This document shows positions 11,430 to 25,243 of a stretch of DNA of 64,000 bases, piece after piece; positions within the stretch are counted from its first letter, which is position 1; each line of letters starts with the position of its first letter. The translations under genes and the position numbers were made by a program. The notes under the pieces are model-generated. The model was given only the letters and a program-made list of their open reading frames with translations, made no database searches and was not told the origin of the DNA. Source of the DNA: Parascedosporium putredinis (Eukaryota > Ascomycota > Sordariomycetes > Microascales > Microascaceae); the NCBI GenBank assembly GCA_949357655.1, contig CASHTG010000012.1, positions 992,001-1,056,000 on the forward strand. Direction: 5' to 3'.

Positions 11430-14400
11430 CTTGCCCCGGCCTTGGGCGCGGCCAGTTCACTTTGAGCAAGTTTCGAGTGACTGACATCTGGGGTGAGGCG
11501 ACATTCTTGCGAGCAGGGACAACCATCGGCCCCGATTTCTTCATGCGATATCCTCCAACCCTATCTCTTCCTCTTGGTAGCCCTCGTCTGGTGTTCGAAA
11601 GGATCCCTAGCAAATGAACTGGCTGGTTGTCCATGATTTCCACATTGTACAATCCAAAGAATGGGTCGATAGACGTGCCGAGAAGTACATCGGTGACATT
11701 GACGAGATGGACTGCCCCATGGCCTACCAGCGCAACCCAAGCTCAGCCTGGCGTGACGTTTCGAGGCTTTTGATCAATTATTTCGGCATTTTATAGAATG
11801 GATCGACGGCAATGTCGAAGTTTTTGCGCGCCCTGGACTCCACATTTCATCGTACCGCCTGCAGCACAGCTTGAGCTGAGCCTGTCCAAATTGCCGCGCT
11901 TCTTGTGCCGGTCCTGGACTGCCGGTCGGTTGAGCAGCTGGCCTGTCCCGGCGCGCTGAGATCTGCCCATTTTCCTCCACAGTGGCACCAGTTGAATAAA
12001 ATTGGAATTTGAGTATATGACTGCGACTTCACGAACCTGGTCCCATTCGACCAAGGATGCTGCTGAACCGGCCGTTTCATCTCGCCCCAACCTGGGCCTT
12101 GCCAAAATTGGGATATTGTGTTCACGTTATTTCCTATTACCTTCTTTCCACATCTCCTATCGCTTGTACGTGCCATGGAAGGACGGCGCACAAGCCCTGC
12201 ATCCCCGCTGCGATCCATCTTCACCCCTGTGCTACCCTCGTTTTTGGCTCTCGAGATTCGCCGACAGCTGCACCCCTTCCCCTTGCCTCCCAAGTTTGCT
12301 TCCAGAACGTTTCTACGGCTTTTGGTTCCGGTGCAAGGTTGGTCGACGTGGCGACAGGGGCCGAGCGCCTCGAAGCAGCGCCTCACACAGCACCCCAACC
12401 CGCTTCAACTTGTCCTGCCCGGGCCCAGATCCTGGTTCTGTCAAATAGAAATTCTTGAATCTTGCCCTGTCTTGAGAAATGAGGGGATGCATTGGGCACC
12501 GGGACGTCTTCCGGGAGACTATCCCGACGGACGAGAAACATGGGAACCATGTTCCACCGTTCCAAGCTCCCTTGGGGATCAAGTTGCAGAATCTAAACCC
12601 GTGACCTGGACGAGTTGTGCCACGGATTGCGGAAGATCACAGGACCCTTCAACTTCGAACCAGCGTCCATGAACCCTGATCACGAGCTCCGGTTCTCGAG
12701 ATGTTGTTACGTCAAGTCACTGGCGTTTCGCGGGGGCACAGGAACGACGTGATCCGGCGCGGTGCCGATTCCCGCACTACTGAGCATGTTTTGGATTGTC
12801 CAAATTTTTGAACCCACGGCTTCTTCTTCCATCACGCTGAAAGGATGTAGTATACCATATCCTAAGCCAGTAAATACCTTTGTGGATGGGGTGTATTATA
12901 ACCTGAGAGTTACAGCATCCCCGTGCCAATATGTGTATGCTCTCTCGACAATCACAGGGCCTCAAAAAAGAAGAAAAAAAAGTGGTGGGGTGCAAAATAT
13001 ACACCCAGATATTCTCACGCAATGGAGGCAGTTTGAAAGCATCTCGGGCACATGTCGTTCTCCATGTGAGGGCACCTAGATCCAACAAATGAAGAAAAAG
13101 TACCCATCTCCCTTACCCCGCGAATAAAACCCCTTTTGCCTTCGTTATGCTCTCTGTTCGTCCTCCGCATCTTCGGCGAAGTGAGCCGTATTGGGATAAG
13201 GAGGTTGAAAAAGGGCCAGGAATGGATCCCTTGTGCCCCCCTCACAACCATACTGGTCCGCTTCTGCGAAAGTAGAATTCTGATCCATTTACTAGCTTTT
13301 GGTCTCATCGGGTTATCAAGATTGGGAAGGTCCTAATTCGTCCCAATTCCAACATGAGACCAACACGGAACTAGTTGCGATTGAGCGTTTCCTCCACACC
13401 ACATCTCGGACTACGACGAGAAGGGGAGGCTGTTAGATAAGGCAGTGTTGCGTCGAAAGGACAAACCGCGTTTGCTTATCTGGACGCGGCGGCGCCTCCA
13501 CTTGCCAGATTTAGTCGGAACTCGAGAGGGTGTCGTGGCTTATCTCAGCACCAGACGACCCGCCTCCTTCCTTATCAACAAGAGAATGGGCTCAGGTTTG
13601 GGCTTAATTGTCCTGCAGCTCACCCAGGAACAGCCCAAGAAGAAGCCCTCCACAATATGAGTTGTGACCAACTTTACCGAGCTATGAAGTACATTGTCTT
13701 GGCCTCTATCGCACTGGTTGATTACCTTCCCCCATCTCGGCCATGCCCATCATTAATGGGGTGCGGCTCGGCATAGCACATGGTAGATAATATGGGGTAT
13801 CGTTCTAGCCTTGGGCGGCGACCAATTTAGACCGTAAAAGAGCCATTGCCATGGTCTATCCATCATCAATGGACGCACGAGCTTTTGTCACGATCGAGCC
13901 TCTTTAGCGCCCGCACCTTATGATGGTGACTGGCGGAAAATGGGGACCAGGATTACTGCCCAAGTTACAATTATAACGGATCCTTGATCCGGAATTTCGG
14001 CGCGCCCGGCTGTCTCTAGGCATGTGCTGTAACCACCAAGCTAGGCGTCCACAGCTCACCAAGGTTGGGGCGATGGGAGGCTAGCCCGGCCCGCCAACCG
14101 CAAAGAAGAGTCCGACCTGACACCGCACCCGGTGGGACAGCACTGGTTTCAGGGCGTATTAGATGCTCAGAACGACAGTTATGGTTAAGCCTGGGACATC
14201 GAAACCTGCACATTGGCGTGAGCCAGGAGAGCAGGCAAGCGGTGATGATGGATTTTCCGGCCCTTCTGGGTAGAATTGACTCTTCCAGCCCGAACGCTCC
14301 TAGGCAAATGCTGAAGACAAAACAGCCGAACCAGGCAGGATGAAAGAATACCCTTGTTCTTGCCACGCCGTTTTTTTTTGTTTTTATCGCGTTCCATTGG

Positions 14401-17400
14401 GGTCTTTCCTCATTTCATTTGTCTGGTCCACGTTTCTCTCGGTGCTCGTCTTGGGACAATCAAGGCAGTAAGCTGGGCTTCTACAACACCAGGCTGGAGG
14501 AATACGGAGTCGCTTACAGGTTCGAGTAGGAATATCCTGCTTTAGCGACGTGCGGCCAAGCACAACACCCGACATCAACGATCCAGCCACGGGGTCCCTT
14601 TGATATGACATCCTTTCTCCTGCAGTGTTTGCCCACTTCTTGCCTCGCCCTTGTTTAATCAAGCGATTTCCTCCCCGCCGCACCTTTCCTTTTCCCCTTT
14701 ATCTCTCTTTCTATGTCTAGTGCCGTTACGAGGGCCTCAGCTATCCTCTTCGCAAAGAGCCCCAATGTTTTAAGATCACTTCTCTGTTCGGCAGTGACTC
14801 ACAGATGAGATACGGTGTACAAGTCGAGTGCCCCGGGGCACAGTTTCGATTCGGACAGCCCGATTCCTCTTATTAGTATGTTGGGGTGGAGCGGTGACGG
14901 GCGAGGCCAGGCCAGGGCAAGATCCTGGTGGGATGAGCACCGGAGAAGACAAGGCCCGATGGAAGGCTCTGTGTGCCAACCGGAATTATGAACCCCCTCT
15001 TGAATAGGTGGAGGGGGATACTACTATGGTTTAATTCAACATGCCCATGGCATACCGAGGATATTCTGCTAGGAAATGGAGCAACTGAGGAGGAGAGTGA
15101 CTAGGAAGGCCGGATAAAGTGCCCGATTGTGAAGGCTTTAATAGGCCCCTAAACTCGGCCATGGCTAACAAGAAGCATAGGCAGGTTCCAGGTTTGGGGG
15201 ACCTCGCGTTCAAACTCTTCCAGGGTGCGGATGGGGAGGGAGGGGCGTGGGAGAGAAAGAGGGTCCTCCGAGTATGAGGTTGGCAATTCACCGTTGGCCG
15301 GCCGCCCTCCTTCTCGTGCCATCCCTCTCCTGCCCTTGATTCGACAAAGCTCGATAGTGGTCCTCAAGCACGTTGTCAAGCAACCTGGAGCTCGTTCGTT
15401 GGTTAGACCCGCTCAAGGCTCACACCCGGGACCGTGGGAAAAACGAGTCTTGGCAGGAGAGTGTGGTAGGTCTCGTTCACGCCATTGGAGGCTTTTCTTA
15501 CTTTTGCCCTTCCTCTCATCGTCCTAGATGCTCAATGCCCCACCCTTCCCACTTTTCTTTTTTTTTTTTTTCTGTGCAGAGCGGCCGAAAGCCGTGAGTG
15601 ATGGCAGCTCCGTACTACCACCTCCGCCGTCTCATCGTAGAGCGGAATAAGGGACGTATTTTGCAGCTGGATAAATGGCGAACGGACGGGGTGAGATGGC
15701 GAGGGAATTGAACACGATGATACGTCTCGACACGGCAGACCCTAGCAAAAGCGGTTCAAGCCCTAATACTCAATCCATCCTCGCGGATATTATTGAGAGG
15801 GAAGAAAGCGAGCACAACATCCCTGATGCCTGCAAAGTTAAGCCGCACCGCTGGAAGAGAAAAAAACCTGGGCCTGCTCTGATTACCGAAGGAAGAAAAG
15901 GAACGGAGGTAAAAACAGAAAAAAAGAAAGAGAGATAAAGAAAAGGAGAAAAAAAGGAAAAAGAAAAAGAGGGGGAAAGAAGGAACGAGAACTACTGGAT
16001 GTATTGAATGATTTCCTTGCTGGCAAAAGCAGAGAAAAAGAAGAAAATTGGCAACAATAATGATAATGAGGTATAACTGAGAAGGCGGCGAGGTCATACA
16101 AGCTCAGTGTCCTTTTTTCTTTTCCTTCTGGCATCACTCTTTTCCTTTCCTCTTGTTTACCTTCTTGGTTTTCGATTCAGTTTGCTCTCAACCTAGTATG
16201 CGAGGCGTCTCTCAAATTGCGCAATCGATGCAGACCTCGCCTTGCATCTGGGCGTTTTCATAATGAGGACCGGATATAGGGGGCACTGGGGTGACACAGG
16301 ACGACTGGACCAATTGCTCGCCTGCGCACACTTTGCCAATTCACTCGGCCCCAGCCCCTTCCTCGCGCTTGGGTGCTTGTCTCGCGGCCTAGGCTGAAAG
16401 GCGCAGGTTCCGAGCATCAAACAGGGCAGGGAGATGATTGATGGCTGTGGCCATCTCCACGAGGAGACCCAAGTGCAGAAACCCCCAAAGGACGGCTGGC
16501 ATTGGCTCATTACCAGCGGGAGAGAGACCAGGAGGCCGTGCTCAACCACGGAATGGTGATCAATGGCCAGCCCGTCCCCTGTTCTGCTTGCTGATTTCTC
16601 ACACAAGATCAACGTCGCCCGTATCGTTGGAGTATTAACTGGGCGCTCGGCTCAGATGGATCTAGAAAGACAAGGGGGAAATTACATATACTACACGTCT
16701 TGAGGAAGCAACCAGAAAAGGATGTAAATTGAGCATCACTGGGGGTTACGCGGATCGTGCAGCATCGGGCTTACCCCAGCCCTAGGGTTTCCCCGCCGCT
16801 CTCCCCGTACCAGACAAAGGACACATTTCTTCCGCGGGAGAGGAGCCGCCCTGTCCGAGATGCCGGCACGGACTGTTGTGAGGTTGTGTTGAGACTTGCT
16901 CTTCTTGCTGGCCAAACTTCTTTCTTAGCCAGCGAGTGCTCATTACCAGGCCTGGCCTCCACTATTATCACTCCCCTTGCTTCCCATTATCAGGCTATTT
17001 TTTTCTTTCATGAATTTAGAGAGATCGGTTCGAGAAATAAACCCATCCAGTCTCTACAACCTGGCCATCAAAAGCAAGGAACGTGGGTCGGTCCCCTCCG
17101 TCAACCAGCCGCGGTGAGGCTCGTTTTCCACCCGAAGCGACATCAGAGGCTGGAAGCGAGAGGGCCCTTCGTTTTTTCTTTTTCTTTTACTTTTCTTTTC
17201 TTTCCTCTCTTAATTGCTCGTCTAATCTTCCACCTCCTCTTTTCCCTCTATTCTTGTGTCCCTTGCAACCACGCTACCCCCGCCCCATGGCGTCGATAAA
17301 TCAGGGTTGAAAGGGAGGGGGGCCGGTGCAGGAGCACAAGCGCACGTAATAACAATATACAACTGTCGGTGCTGCACACGCCTTTTGGCAGCAACATACA

Positions 17401-17537
17401 TAACCACTATATCATACATGAGATGGATCCAATCTTTCGATATCTAACGAGTGCGCGGCATGCCTTTGGGTCCGCGTCCCACCACTATTTCTAGGATACG
17501 AGTGTTACACACGCCCTCTAGCGTTACGTAGTTATCT

Positions 17538-17539
<2 letters not shown>

Positions 17540-17573
<34 letters not shown>

Positions 17574-17578
17574 CGTGC
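17540..17578. repeat. (TG)n microsatellite
   Basis: About fifteen TG units are followed by GTGC/GTGCGTGC variants. This is a standard dinucleotide microsatellite, likely length-variable between strains. Confidence 0.95.
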
Positions 17579-20500
17579 ATTCGTGTGGGTGTCAGTCTGT
17601 GTGAGTGCCAATCAAGTCGACCTCGTTCACTGGTGCTTTCTCTGTTCATTTTCACTCTCCGCCATCTTGCCTTCGCGGAACCTCTCTTCCCCCATTTCGC
17701 ACCCATGCCTCCAATTCCTTCCCGGGTATATTTTTGGGCCGCGGCTGGCCTGTACCGGGGCTCAATGTCCCCTGGGTTTCATGAGATGTGCTCTAGTTTT
17801 AGAGTGTGCTGTAGGGTTGCGCCGCCTAGTTTGGACCTGCATTCGCATCTGTGCCGGATTGGGGGCGACAGGTAAGGTGGGAGGGATAAGGGATAAAGAA
17901 ATAGATTGAGGTTGAATGTTTCCTCAAGAATGAGACCATCGGGTCTGAGAGCTGCTCGATGGCAACATCTATGGATGGCTCACAGGCCGAAGGAGCTCGA
18001 TGTCGGCCCGCCCCCTCTCTCCCCCTATGTATTACCTTCAATGGACGAGAGATAGTACGCCAACCATCACCACCTCGACGAAGGGGGAGGGGACGGACGC
18101 GGTTCGGACTAACTATAGACCACGGGGAGTGCCCCGGAACCGAAGGATTCGACCAGACGGAGCGCCGCGAGCTTAGTCGTCCGTCGTCCAAAGAAAGCCT
18201 GTTTGTCCGTTCTCCCCTTGATCTGCGATGTCGCCACCGGGAGGTGCTTCCGAACTTGCGCGTAATAAGAGACAGAAACGACGTAAAGGATCAAAACACC
18301 TATCGGGCTAAGAGGGGAAACTGGTAAACTCAAAGAGCAATCAAGTCAGATTTGCCCTCTACCGTTGCCTTGCCGCGCTGACGGTCTCCTTACCCTTACC
18401 CTTCTCACCTCGCCTACTCGACCCGTTTCTTCGTTTGTCGCCCCTTTCTCCCGCCAATTGCCCTAGGCACGCGAGAGATTTTCTGAAGCTTTGATTAAAC
18501 AGGTATAGCAAGAGCATCGACAGAGAGAAAAAGAGCTGAAGAGAAAAGCAAAGCCAATCTAGTTTCGTATTTACGAGATCTTCTTTTTACCATCATTGTG
18601 GCCCCAAGCAGAAGTGGAACCCTCGTTTCTCGAATATAGTTCGTTTGCATGTGCGTATCTAGATGAGGAATCTCTCCAATAACCAGAAACAGCACTTTTA
18701 GCTGTCAAGAGAGGTGCGCTTTTGGGCCCGAATTCACATGCTTCTCGCGTAGGTCTTTGTTGAGCTGCTGCTACTTTCTAGCCGTCCATCGAAGGATGAC
18801 ACCCTCTTCGTCTCCACAATCAAGGGCGGAGAGGGGTGGATGTTGCGAGAGAAGAATCAAAGCCAGATTAGTTAGTCGTTTAGTACTTTCCTTGCTTCCT
18901 TCCTTTTCTTTTTTCCCCCTTTTTCTTTTTCCCCCTTCGTTTTCTCTTTTCCCCCTTTTCTTTTTCTTTTTCTCCCTTTCGTGTGTGTCCATTGCACTAG
19001 CGAGGCGCGGGAAATCGCCTGTTCTTGTCGCCGTGCGCTTAAGTGTCTACTCTCGCGAAAATGCTCCGTATTAAGTCATTAGCGAAGTTACAGATTTCTT
19101 CCTTACCCAGCCAGGTGCAGATGCAGCGAGGAATTTAGATGGATAATACTCCGTAGACTTCCGCGACTCAAGAGGCTGCAAAGTGCGTGGATGCGAAAGC
19201 TCGTCGCCTAGAGCACAACACTGAATCCCGGCGGGCGTCTGGAGAGGCATGTAAGAGGGCATGATAATGAGAGAGGCGAGGAGGAGAAGATTGAAGGGGT
19301 GTGATTTGATTCGTTCTCTGGCACTTATCTGACGCCATCAGGAGCTACTTAGTAACCCTGTGAACCTGCGACAGGTTAACATGATCTATATATGTCCGAC
19401 TAGAGGCTCCGCGTCACTCATAGCTAGGCAGCGGCCGTTTTAATAGTCCCGGAGACACCGGGACTTTCTAGAAGAAGAGCCGTTTACTCTGATCTTGCTC
19501 TTTACTGAAAGTTCATTTGCCCTGTGGACCTCCCATATGAATTGGCATATCATGGTAGTATCCGTTTAGAGGTTGAGCACTCGCTAGCAATTGACGCCTT
19601 CACGTCCGGTTAGAGCAAACTTCTCACCGGCCCTGCGGAGGAGAGTGGGTAGCGCTTGTAGAGGACGGAGCAATTATTGATGAATGAAGGCCATCCCTTC
19701 ATGCTCCAGCCTGGGCCGGATATAAGACCTTGATGCTTGGTATGGCAGATACACTATTTTCCCACCCTAATCAACAACTTCCACAAGAGATGCGAAAGAC
19801 AGGGGAGGAGGGGTGGTGTACACTATGTTGACCGAGAGCGGGATCGACAATCCGGTGTGGAGAGCTGCGTGGCCCTCCACTTCCCGTCATGTTCCGCCAT
19901 GTGCGTACCATTGAGAATTCTAGCTTGGGCTTTTATAGGTACTCGCAGGAGAAAGAATGAATGAGGAAAAAAGGAGCAAAAGAGCATGAACCTAGCCACA
20001 GGTATCCCCAGGGTGAGGGCGGAATGAAGGATAAAGGCTCACAGCGGGGGCCCTCTCGAGGCTAGGAGCTTAATCGGACCGCCGGAGAAGCGAAATTGTT
20101 GATTTTGAGAATGTTACTATGTATCGGCACAGCAAACTACACAGACGGGGCAGGGAGCGAGGATAGTAAGACGCGATATAAACTCATGCGCCTGAGGTAG
20201 GAGGAGTGCGGTGGGGGATGTTAATGCGGAGACGATGACAGTACTTAGGAGGTGGTGCCTTCTTTCCTCGTCTCTGAGATGTAGTCTACTGACGCCGCTC
20301 ACATTTCGCGCTTGGCGTCATGGTTGTTCCTGCCTTTTTCTCTTGCCTTCCCCACTAAGATGCTTGGGCAGGCGCGATATCACCCGGCACTCCACTTGTA
20401 TGCATGGGCTGGATGTAGGAGGAAGGGAAATGCAGCAGCTGCCTTATGCCGTCTGAGTTGAGTGTTTGTTGTTCAGAGGAAGAAGCCTCAATGGACTATG

Positions 20501-23500
20501 TCAGTGTTCCTAAATCTCGCTGCTGCGGCGAGTGTTTGGGCGTCAGCCTTTCTATCCCCTTTTCTTGTTTTTCTTCTTTTTTTCCTGCTTCTCTGAGAGC
20601 AATCATCTACGCCTTCTTGGATTTTCGTCATTTCATGCGCAAACTTGAGAGAGAGTTCCACTCGAGAAGCTTGCTGCGTTAAATTTCGGGTTCAGAGGAA
20701 TCCTCCTCTCCTCGGGTGGGGATATCTCGCTGGTTTCTAGGAGTAGACCTCAATACTTGTAGATGCAACCTCCTTCGCCCTTCCGAGTTGACCGCAGGAG
20801 TAGCCTGCTTGCTAAGCCTGTAGTTTATGCAGACGGCGGCTTTATACCCGTGGATTTTTGTATCGACTCGCATTGCATTCATATGCATGCCTCAGTTTCT
20901 GGAGTCCATCGGCTCTGGCGACGTGGATCCGACCACTTACTTATTAGAGGCCAAAGGGCACCGGTGGCCTCTCGGCGGGCTACATGGCCACAGAACTTCT
21001 CACTATGGATGATGCAATTGACTTGCCAATTGATGTAGCTGGAGGCCTTGTTGTATTTCGGTTACCTGGATCAAACTATGGATATTGGTTGTCTTTGTTT
21101 TGGTTCCATCTTCATCCGGCTTCTTTGGGTTTTCCATCAGCTTTTCTTTCGTCGTCTTCTTCTTTACCTGCACTGGGCATCTCCTCGACTTGCTTCATAT
21201 CTCCACGTCAGCGACCTGTTACGTATGGACGGGATCTGGGAGAATTCAAAACGCGGCTGGCGAAAGCGCTTCTCTCTTACCCGCCCTCGCCCCGCGCGAC
21301 GATCCCCTGGCTGCAGACTCCGCTTACGCCCCCTCCCTCCCCTCTTATATGGGGGCTTTGCGCGTCTGGTTCCCCGTTCCACCCGTGTGGTACATCGCCC
21401 GAGAGGATGTGCAGGGGGAAAGGCCTCGGGGATGGGGAAGGCTTAATGTGCTTTAAAGCTCACAAGCGAGAGTGAATACCTAGCAGTGTCTAGCCCCCAT
21501 ATGTCTCGTCCCCATAGGATACGAGTACGGGAACGGGCACTGAGGGGACGGTAGGTAGAGCAATAAGCGATCGGGACCTTATCCAAACAAATAGGGCCTG
21601 TTAGCCTATACAGGGGGATGGACGAAGGGGGACGGGGGCGTGATGGAGGTGGACTGCTACGAACCTCCACAGCTTAAACGGCGTTACGGAAGAGAGCGAC
21701 TAGTTCATGATTGAGGCTCATTTACACTTCATGTATGGACCCAGGCTTATCTAACATTAGGATGAGAAGGAATAACCAGCGGAGAGTCAGGATACACATT
21801 CTGGCCCGCCTGCTATTTGGTTGATGGGAGTGTTCGATCGAGGCTCTTTAGTCTGGCACTCACTTTCGTTCATGGGACTGGGACTATGCATTGGTTAGTG
21901 GTTCTATCCGGATTCGCGTTTTCGGAGCGAAAATACACCGTCGTATGAAGAACCGCGAAATGCAAACGTGTGCTCGAGATTGAGGGAGGGGTTCCTTGTA
22001 GCCGGGGGCCAGAGGGTGGCGAGACATCTCGATATCAATATGGAAGAGCGAAACACCTCGTCACTCCCGCCGTGACACCGCAGATGCGCCATCTCGTTGC
22101 CCCTCCTTTCCGTTTTGCTAATGCATCTTCCAACCTCAAAAGCCTTTGCAACCTTCCACTGCATGGCCCCCTTTCCCCCCTTGCCCTTGTTATCGCCCAT
22201 CTCACCGATTCACACCGCTCTCACGCCCCCGGTCCTTTTCGGAACGGCATCGAGATACACCGGCGGGGGTCACCACCATCAACATTTGACGTCCCGCGTC
22301 GCTCGCGTTCCTTGCCCTTATCTAAACGACGTCTCAATCTGTTCTCACCATCTTTCTGCTGCTAGAATATATACTCTAGATGGAGCCCACTATGCCGTGA
22401 AAGGCTGGAAGGGCTGGCGAGGGAGGAACGGCATAATGAAGGGATAGCATGCCCGCCGGGCCAAAGAAAACGGTTTGTATTTACTCTTCTGTTTTCTTTC
22501 TTTCTTTTTCTAGGCATGCGAGATTTGAGAATGTGTCTCGTTGCGGCAGAGACAGAGAACATATCTGCGAGCGATAGAGGCTGACATAGGGTCCTTCCGG
22601 AAGGCTGAAGAGTTTAACCGCTTCACTCTTTGGTTCCGGCTTCTAAACTGCTATATCATCTGCTTTGTTTTTGTCCTCACCGAAGTTCAATTTGTGATGT
22701 GAGATTCCATGTTCTCTTCTCCTCCCCCGCTGCTGTTTCAATTCTTGAGTTGCAGCAGGTTTGAGGATGGGGACGGGACGAGAGAACGGGAAGCTCGGGA
22801 ACCAGGATAAGGTTTCGTGAAGCCACTAGATGTGAAGGGAGAGGATTGCTATGGAGCGTAACGAGGTGTCCAGTAGGATGCCAGGAGGTATATTTTGAGA
22901 TGGCCAAAGGGAAGTTATCTAATTTAATATGTCGATGCGCTCGGTGAACGATGGACGCGGAGAGGGGAGTGGCTGTAACAGTTTGTGCCCGTTTTCCTTT
23001 CCTCCGCCTCTCCTCATCTTCTATTTCCTGTTTTCATCTGAGAGACGCGGAGGAGGACCAATGTGAAAAAGAAGAAAAAGAAAAAGAAATGAAAGAAAAA
23101 TAAAGGAAAGAAAAAAAGAAACGGGAAAATCATGGATTAAGCCGTGCAGGGCAGCCTTCCTCCCTCGCATGCAGAGACCAAGATGACATGGTATTGAAAC
23201 CGGTGTGCAAGGGAGAATGAGCGAAAGGACTAGGCTGAAGAAAGGGGATGCTGGGCCGTCAGAGCGGGAAGATCCCGTGGGCCCGTCCGCTGTGGGTTCC
23301 TTAATGCGACCCCTTTTCACATGAAGATGTCGATCGCGTTTAGAAAAGGAGAAAAGAAGATAAAAAAACGAAAACCGTAGCGTACACCTGGTTGACCAAT
23401 CGCACTTAGCATGTGATTGTGATAAGAGAGCATGACCTGTGGCTTCGGATCCCAGACGATTGCAATTCGGGTCGAGAGGCCGGTGGCTGGGGAAGAAAGG

Positions 23501-23730
23501 GCGGTTCGGGCTAGCCGGGGCGGAACAAGATTTGGATGGCCAAGATGGACTTCCGTACATCAAAACCCTACAAACTAAGAGGCACCGGGCAATGGCTAAC
23601 CTATCGATATATCATGAGGGATGGAGGGTCAAAGGTTCCGCGCCAGAGTCGGGAGCAAGCCTGGGGCTAATGGTAGCCGTCCTGTTGATTTGAGGGAATC
23701 ACCGATCACCGCCATCTCGGCCTGGCCGAC

Positions 23731-23760
23731 TCTCTTGCTCTCTCTTGCTCTCTCTTGCTC
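23731..23760. repeat. 10-bp tandem repeat, three copies
   Basis: The unit TCTCTTGCTC is repeated three times without mismatch and is followed by a partial TCTC. Confidence 0.9.
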
Positions 23761-24356
23761 TCTCGGACTTTCTAGGCGAGCTTGGAGGGCTTTACTGCTC
23801 CTCTTCCACTCTTCATCGGTTGTCTTGTTCATTTGCAAAGTGTGTATGTGCTTTGCAACACGCCGATAATGGGTCTCCGGGGAGTTCGGTTATGGACAAC
23901 AAGATTCCTTCAAGTACGGGGCTGGTATCCCATTGCTGCCAAATGCAGTGCGGCCAAAATCATCGCTAATAAGGGCTGGTGCTCTCATAGTTTATCGGAG
24001 AGATGTGGTGACAAGAAGCTCGAGTTATGCCTCACTTCCAAAGGGGCTCTCGATAGATGTTAGCCCGAGCCACATACCGACTACCGGAACGGAACCCACT
24101 TTTCCAAACGTAAAAGACGTGGATTGGCGGAAACAGACTGGGACTCTCTTGCCATTCTTGTGGTAGAAACCAGTCAAGAGTTTGTCAACATATCCAGTCT
24201 TTCTTCACACGGGGCCCACGATGCTTCTTGGCCAGGTTGAACGATGCGAATTCTTTTAGTCATCGATGAAGATACTTAACTTACAAGGGCATGCCACACC
24301 GGCGCCATCATTAGTATACACTCTATTTTAACTCTTTGACTCTCGGGTCCGCCCAA

Positions 24357-25243
24357 TCATCCCCAGTTAATCCCAAGAAATCTAGTCTTTTTCCCCGGGG
24401 AGGTTGACGACTTGTCATCGTCTGCATTCTTTAGATAAATCCTCTGGTGGCCCCTGACATCCACGAAGAGGTACTTGTACTCAAAGTCACCATCGCCGTG
24501 GTTGGGGTGCCGCGTCATATGAAGGTGTGCGATGCCACTGTTGAGAGGCCCTTGGAGCTACGCTGTGTCAGGCCGTCATCTAATCGTCCATGGGGGTAGC
24601 GTCTCGGAACTTACGTAGAAGTGCATCTTCAGGTGCTCAACTCCAAATCGATCCTGGGAGATTGTGGAGCTGAAAGGCTGCGGGTCAGCTATTGGCGCTC
24701 TAGATTTGGATGGATTGGTTCAAACATACGCGATCGGACGAGAGCGCTTCCACCGGCTGTAGGTTTCTTCACCGTGCGCGAGAATCTTCTTCGGGTCACC
24801 TAGCGCGGCCTGGCAAGCTGTGTCTTTCTTGATCAAGTCGACGGCCCGACTGAAGTTGGCAACCCGGCTATCCGGTGAGAAAACCTCGGTGAATAACAGG
24901 TAGACTACAGCGCCCTAGAAAATAGTGTCAGCGCGGGGGACGGTCCTCATCAAGGCCTTTGGAGTCCAAGGCTTACAGTGAGGCCGAGTCCTGCGAGAAT
25001 GAACCCAAAGTTAAATGTCTGCTGAGTCGCCCTCGCGGCCTTTTCACCGCGGGAAAGGTCGGTCCAGTTGACCCGGCCATCATCGTTGAATGGTGTCACG
25101 GCACGTCGCTTGGAGCTCGGATTTGCCGATTTGCTTGAGGAGGTTTGGGTCGAGTAGTGCCGAGACGCTAGAGCGCCTAAAGATTTAGACCCTGACAAGA
25201 CGGATACATGGCGGACGGCGACGGGGAGGGTGGCGAGCTTCAT
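24357..25243 (-). CDS. tim21: Mitochondrial inner-membrane translocase subunit Tim21
   Basis: Tim21 links the TOM complex to the TIM23 presequence translocase and also contacts respiratory-chain complexes. Four exons on the minus strand: 25243-24977, 24914-24730, 24669-24615, 24557-24357. All phases agree, giving 235 aa (yeast Tim21 is about the same size). Intron donors are GTAAGC, GTATGT and GTAAGT. The second acceptor must be the later CAG (exon from 24669) and the third the TAG before 24557, because only these keep the frame. An Arg/Ser/Thr-rich N-terminus fits a presequence. RATQQTFNFGFILAG starts the single membrane segment (about residues 76-97). Then come TEVFSPDS, RPIASTISQDRFGVEHLKM and LQGPLNSG, which are family landmarks of the intermembrane-space domain. 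The start ATG opens MKLATLPVAV. No frame break was found, unlike most other genes here. It is head-to-head with glo3. Confidence 0.93.

Larger units (their letters stand above)
4108..24356. other. 20-kb stretch without a supported gene
   Basis: Only short ORFs (under about 190 codons) lie in all frames, often overlapping on both strands. None has a domain I recognise, plausible exon-intron structure or conserved-looking composition. Contents I can name are simple repeats, poly-T runs (6300-6318, 7378-7401), a GT repeat, and pyrimidine-rich or purine-rich tracts near 10060-10142, 15895-15975, 18895-18975 and 23058-23125. Base composition is mixed rather than AT-rich, so this is not an obvious RIP-mutated repeat block. 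Given the single-base frame breaks seen in the real genes, fast-evolving genes could be hidden here. Confidence 0.5.

Noticed and set aside
4108..24356. Biosynthetic cluster, transposon or CRISPR array in the large gene-free region
   Set aside because: No enzyme or transposase motifs in any frame and no spaced direct repeats. Only simple repeats are present.
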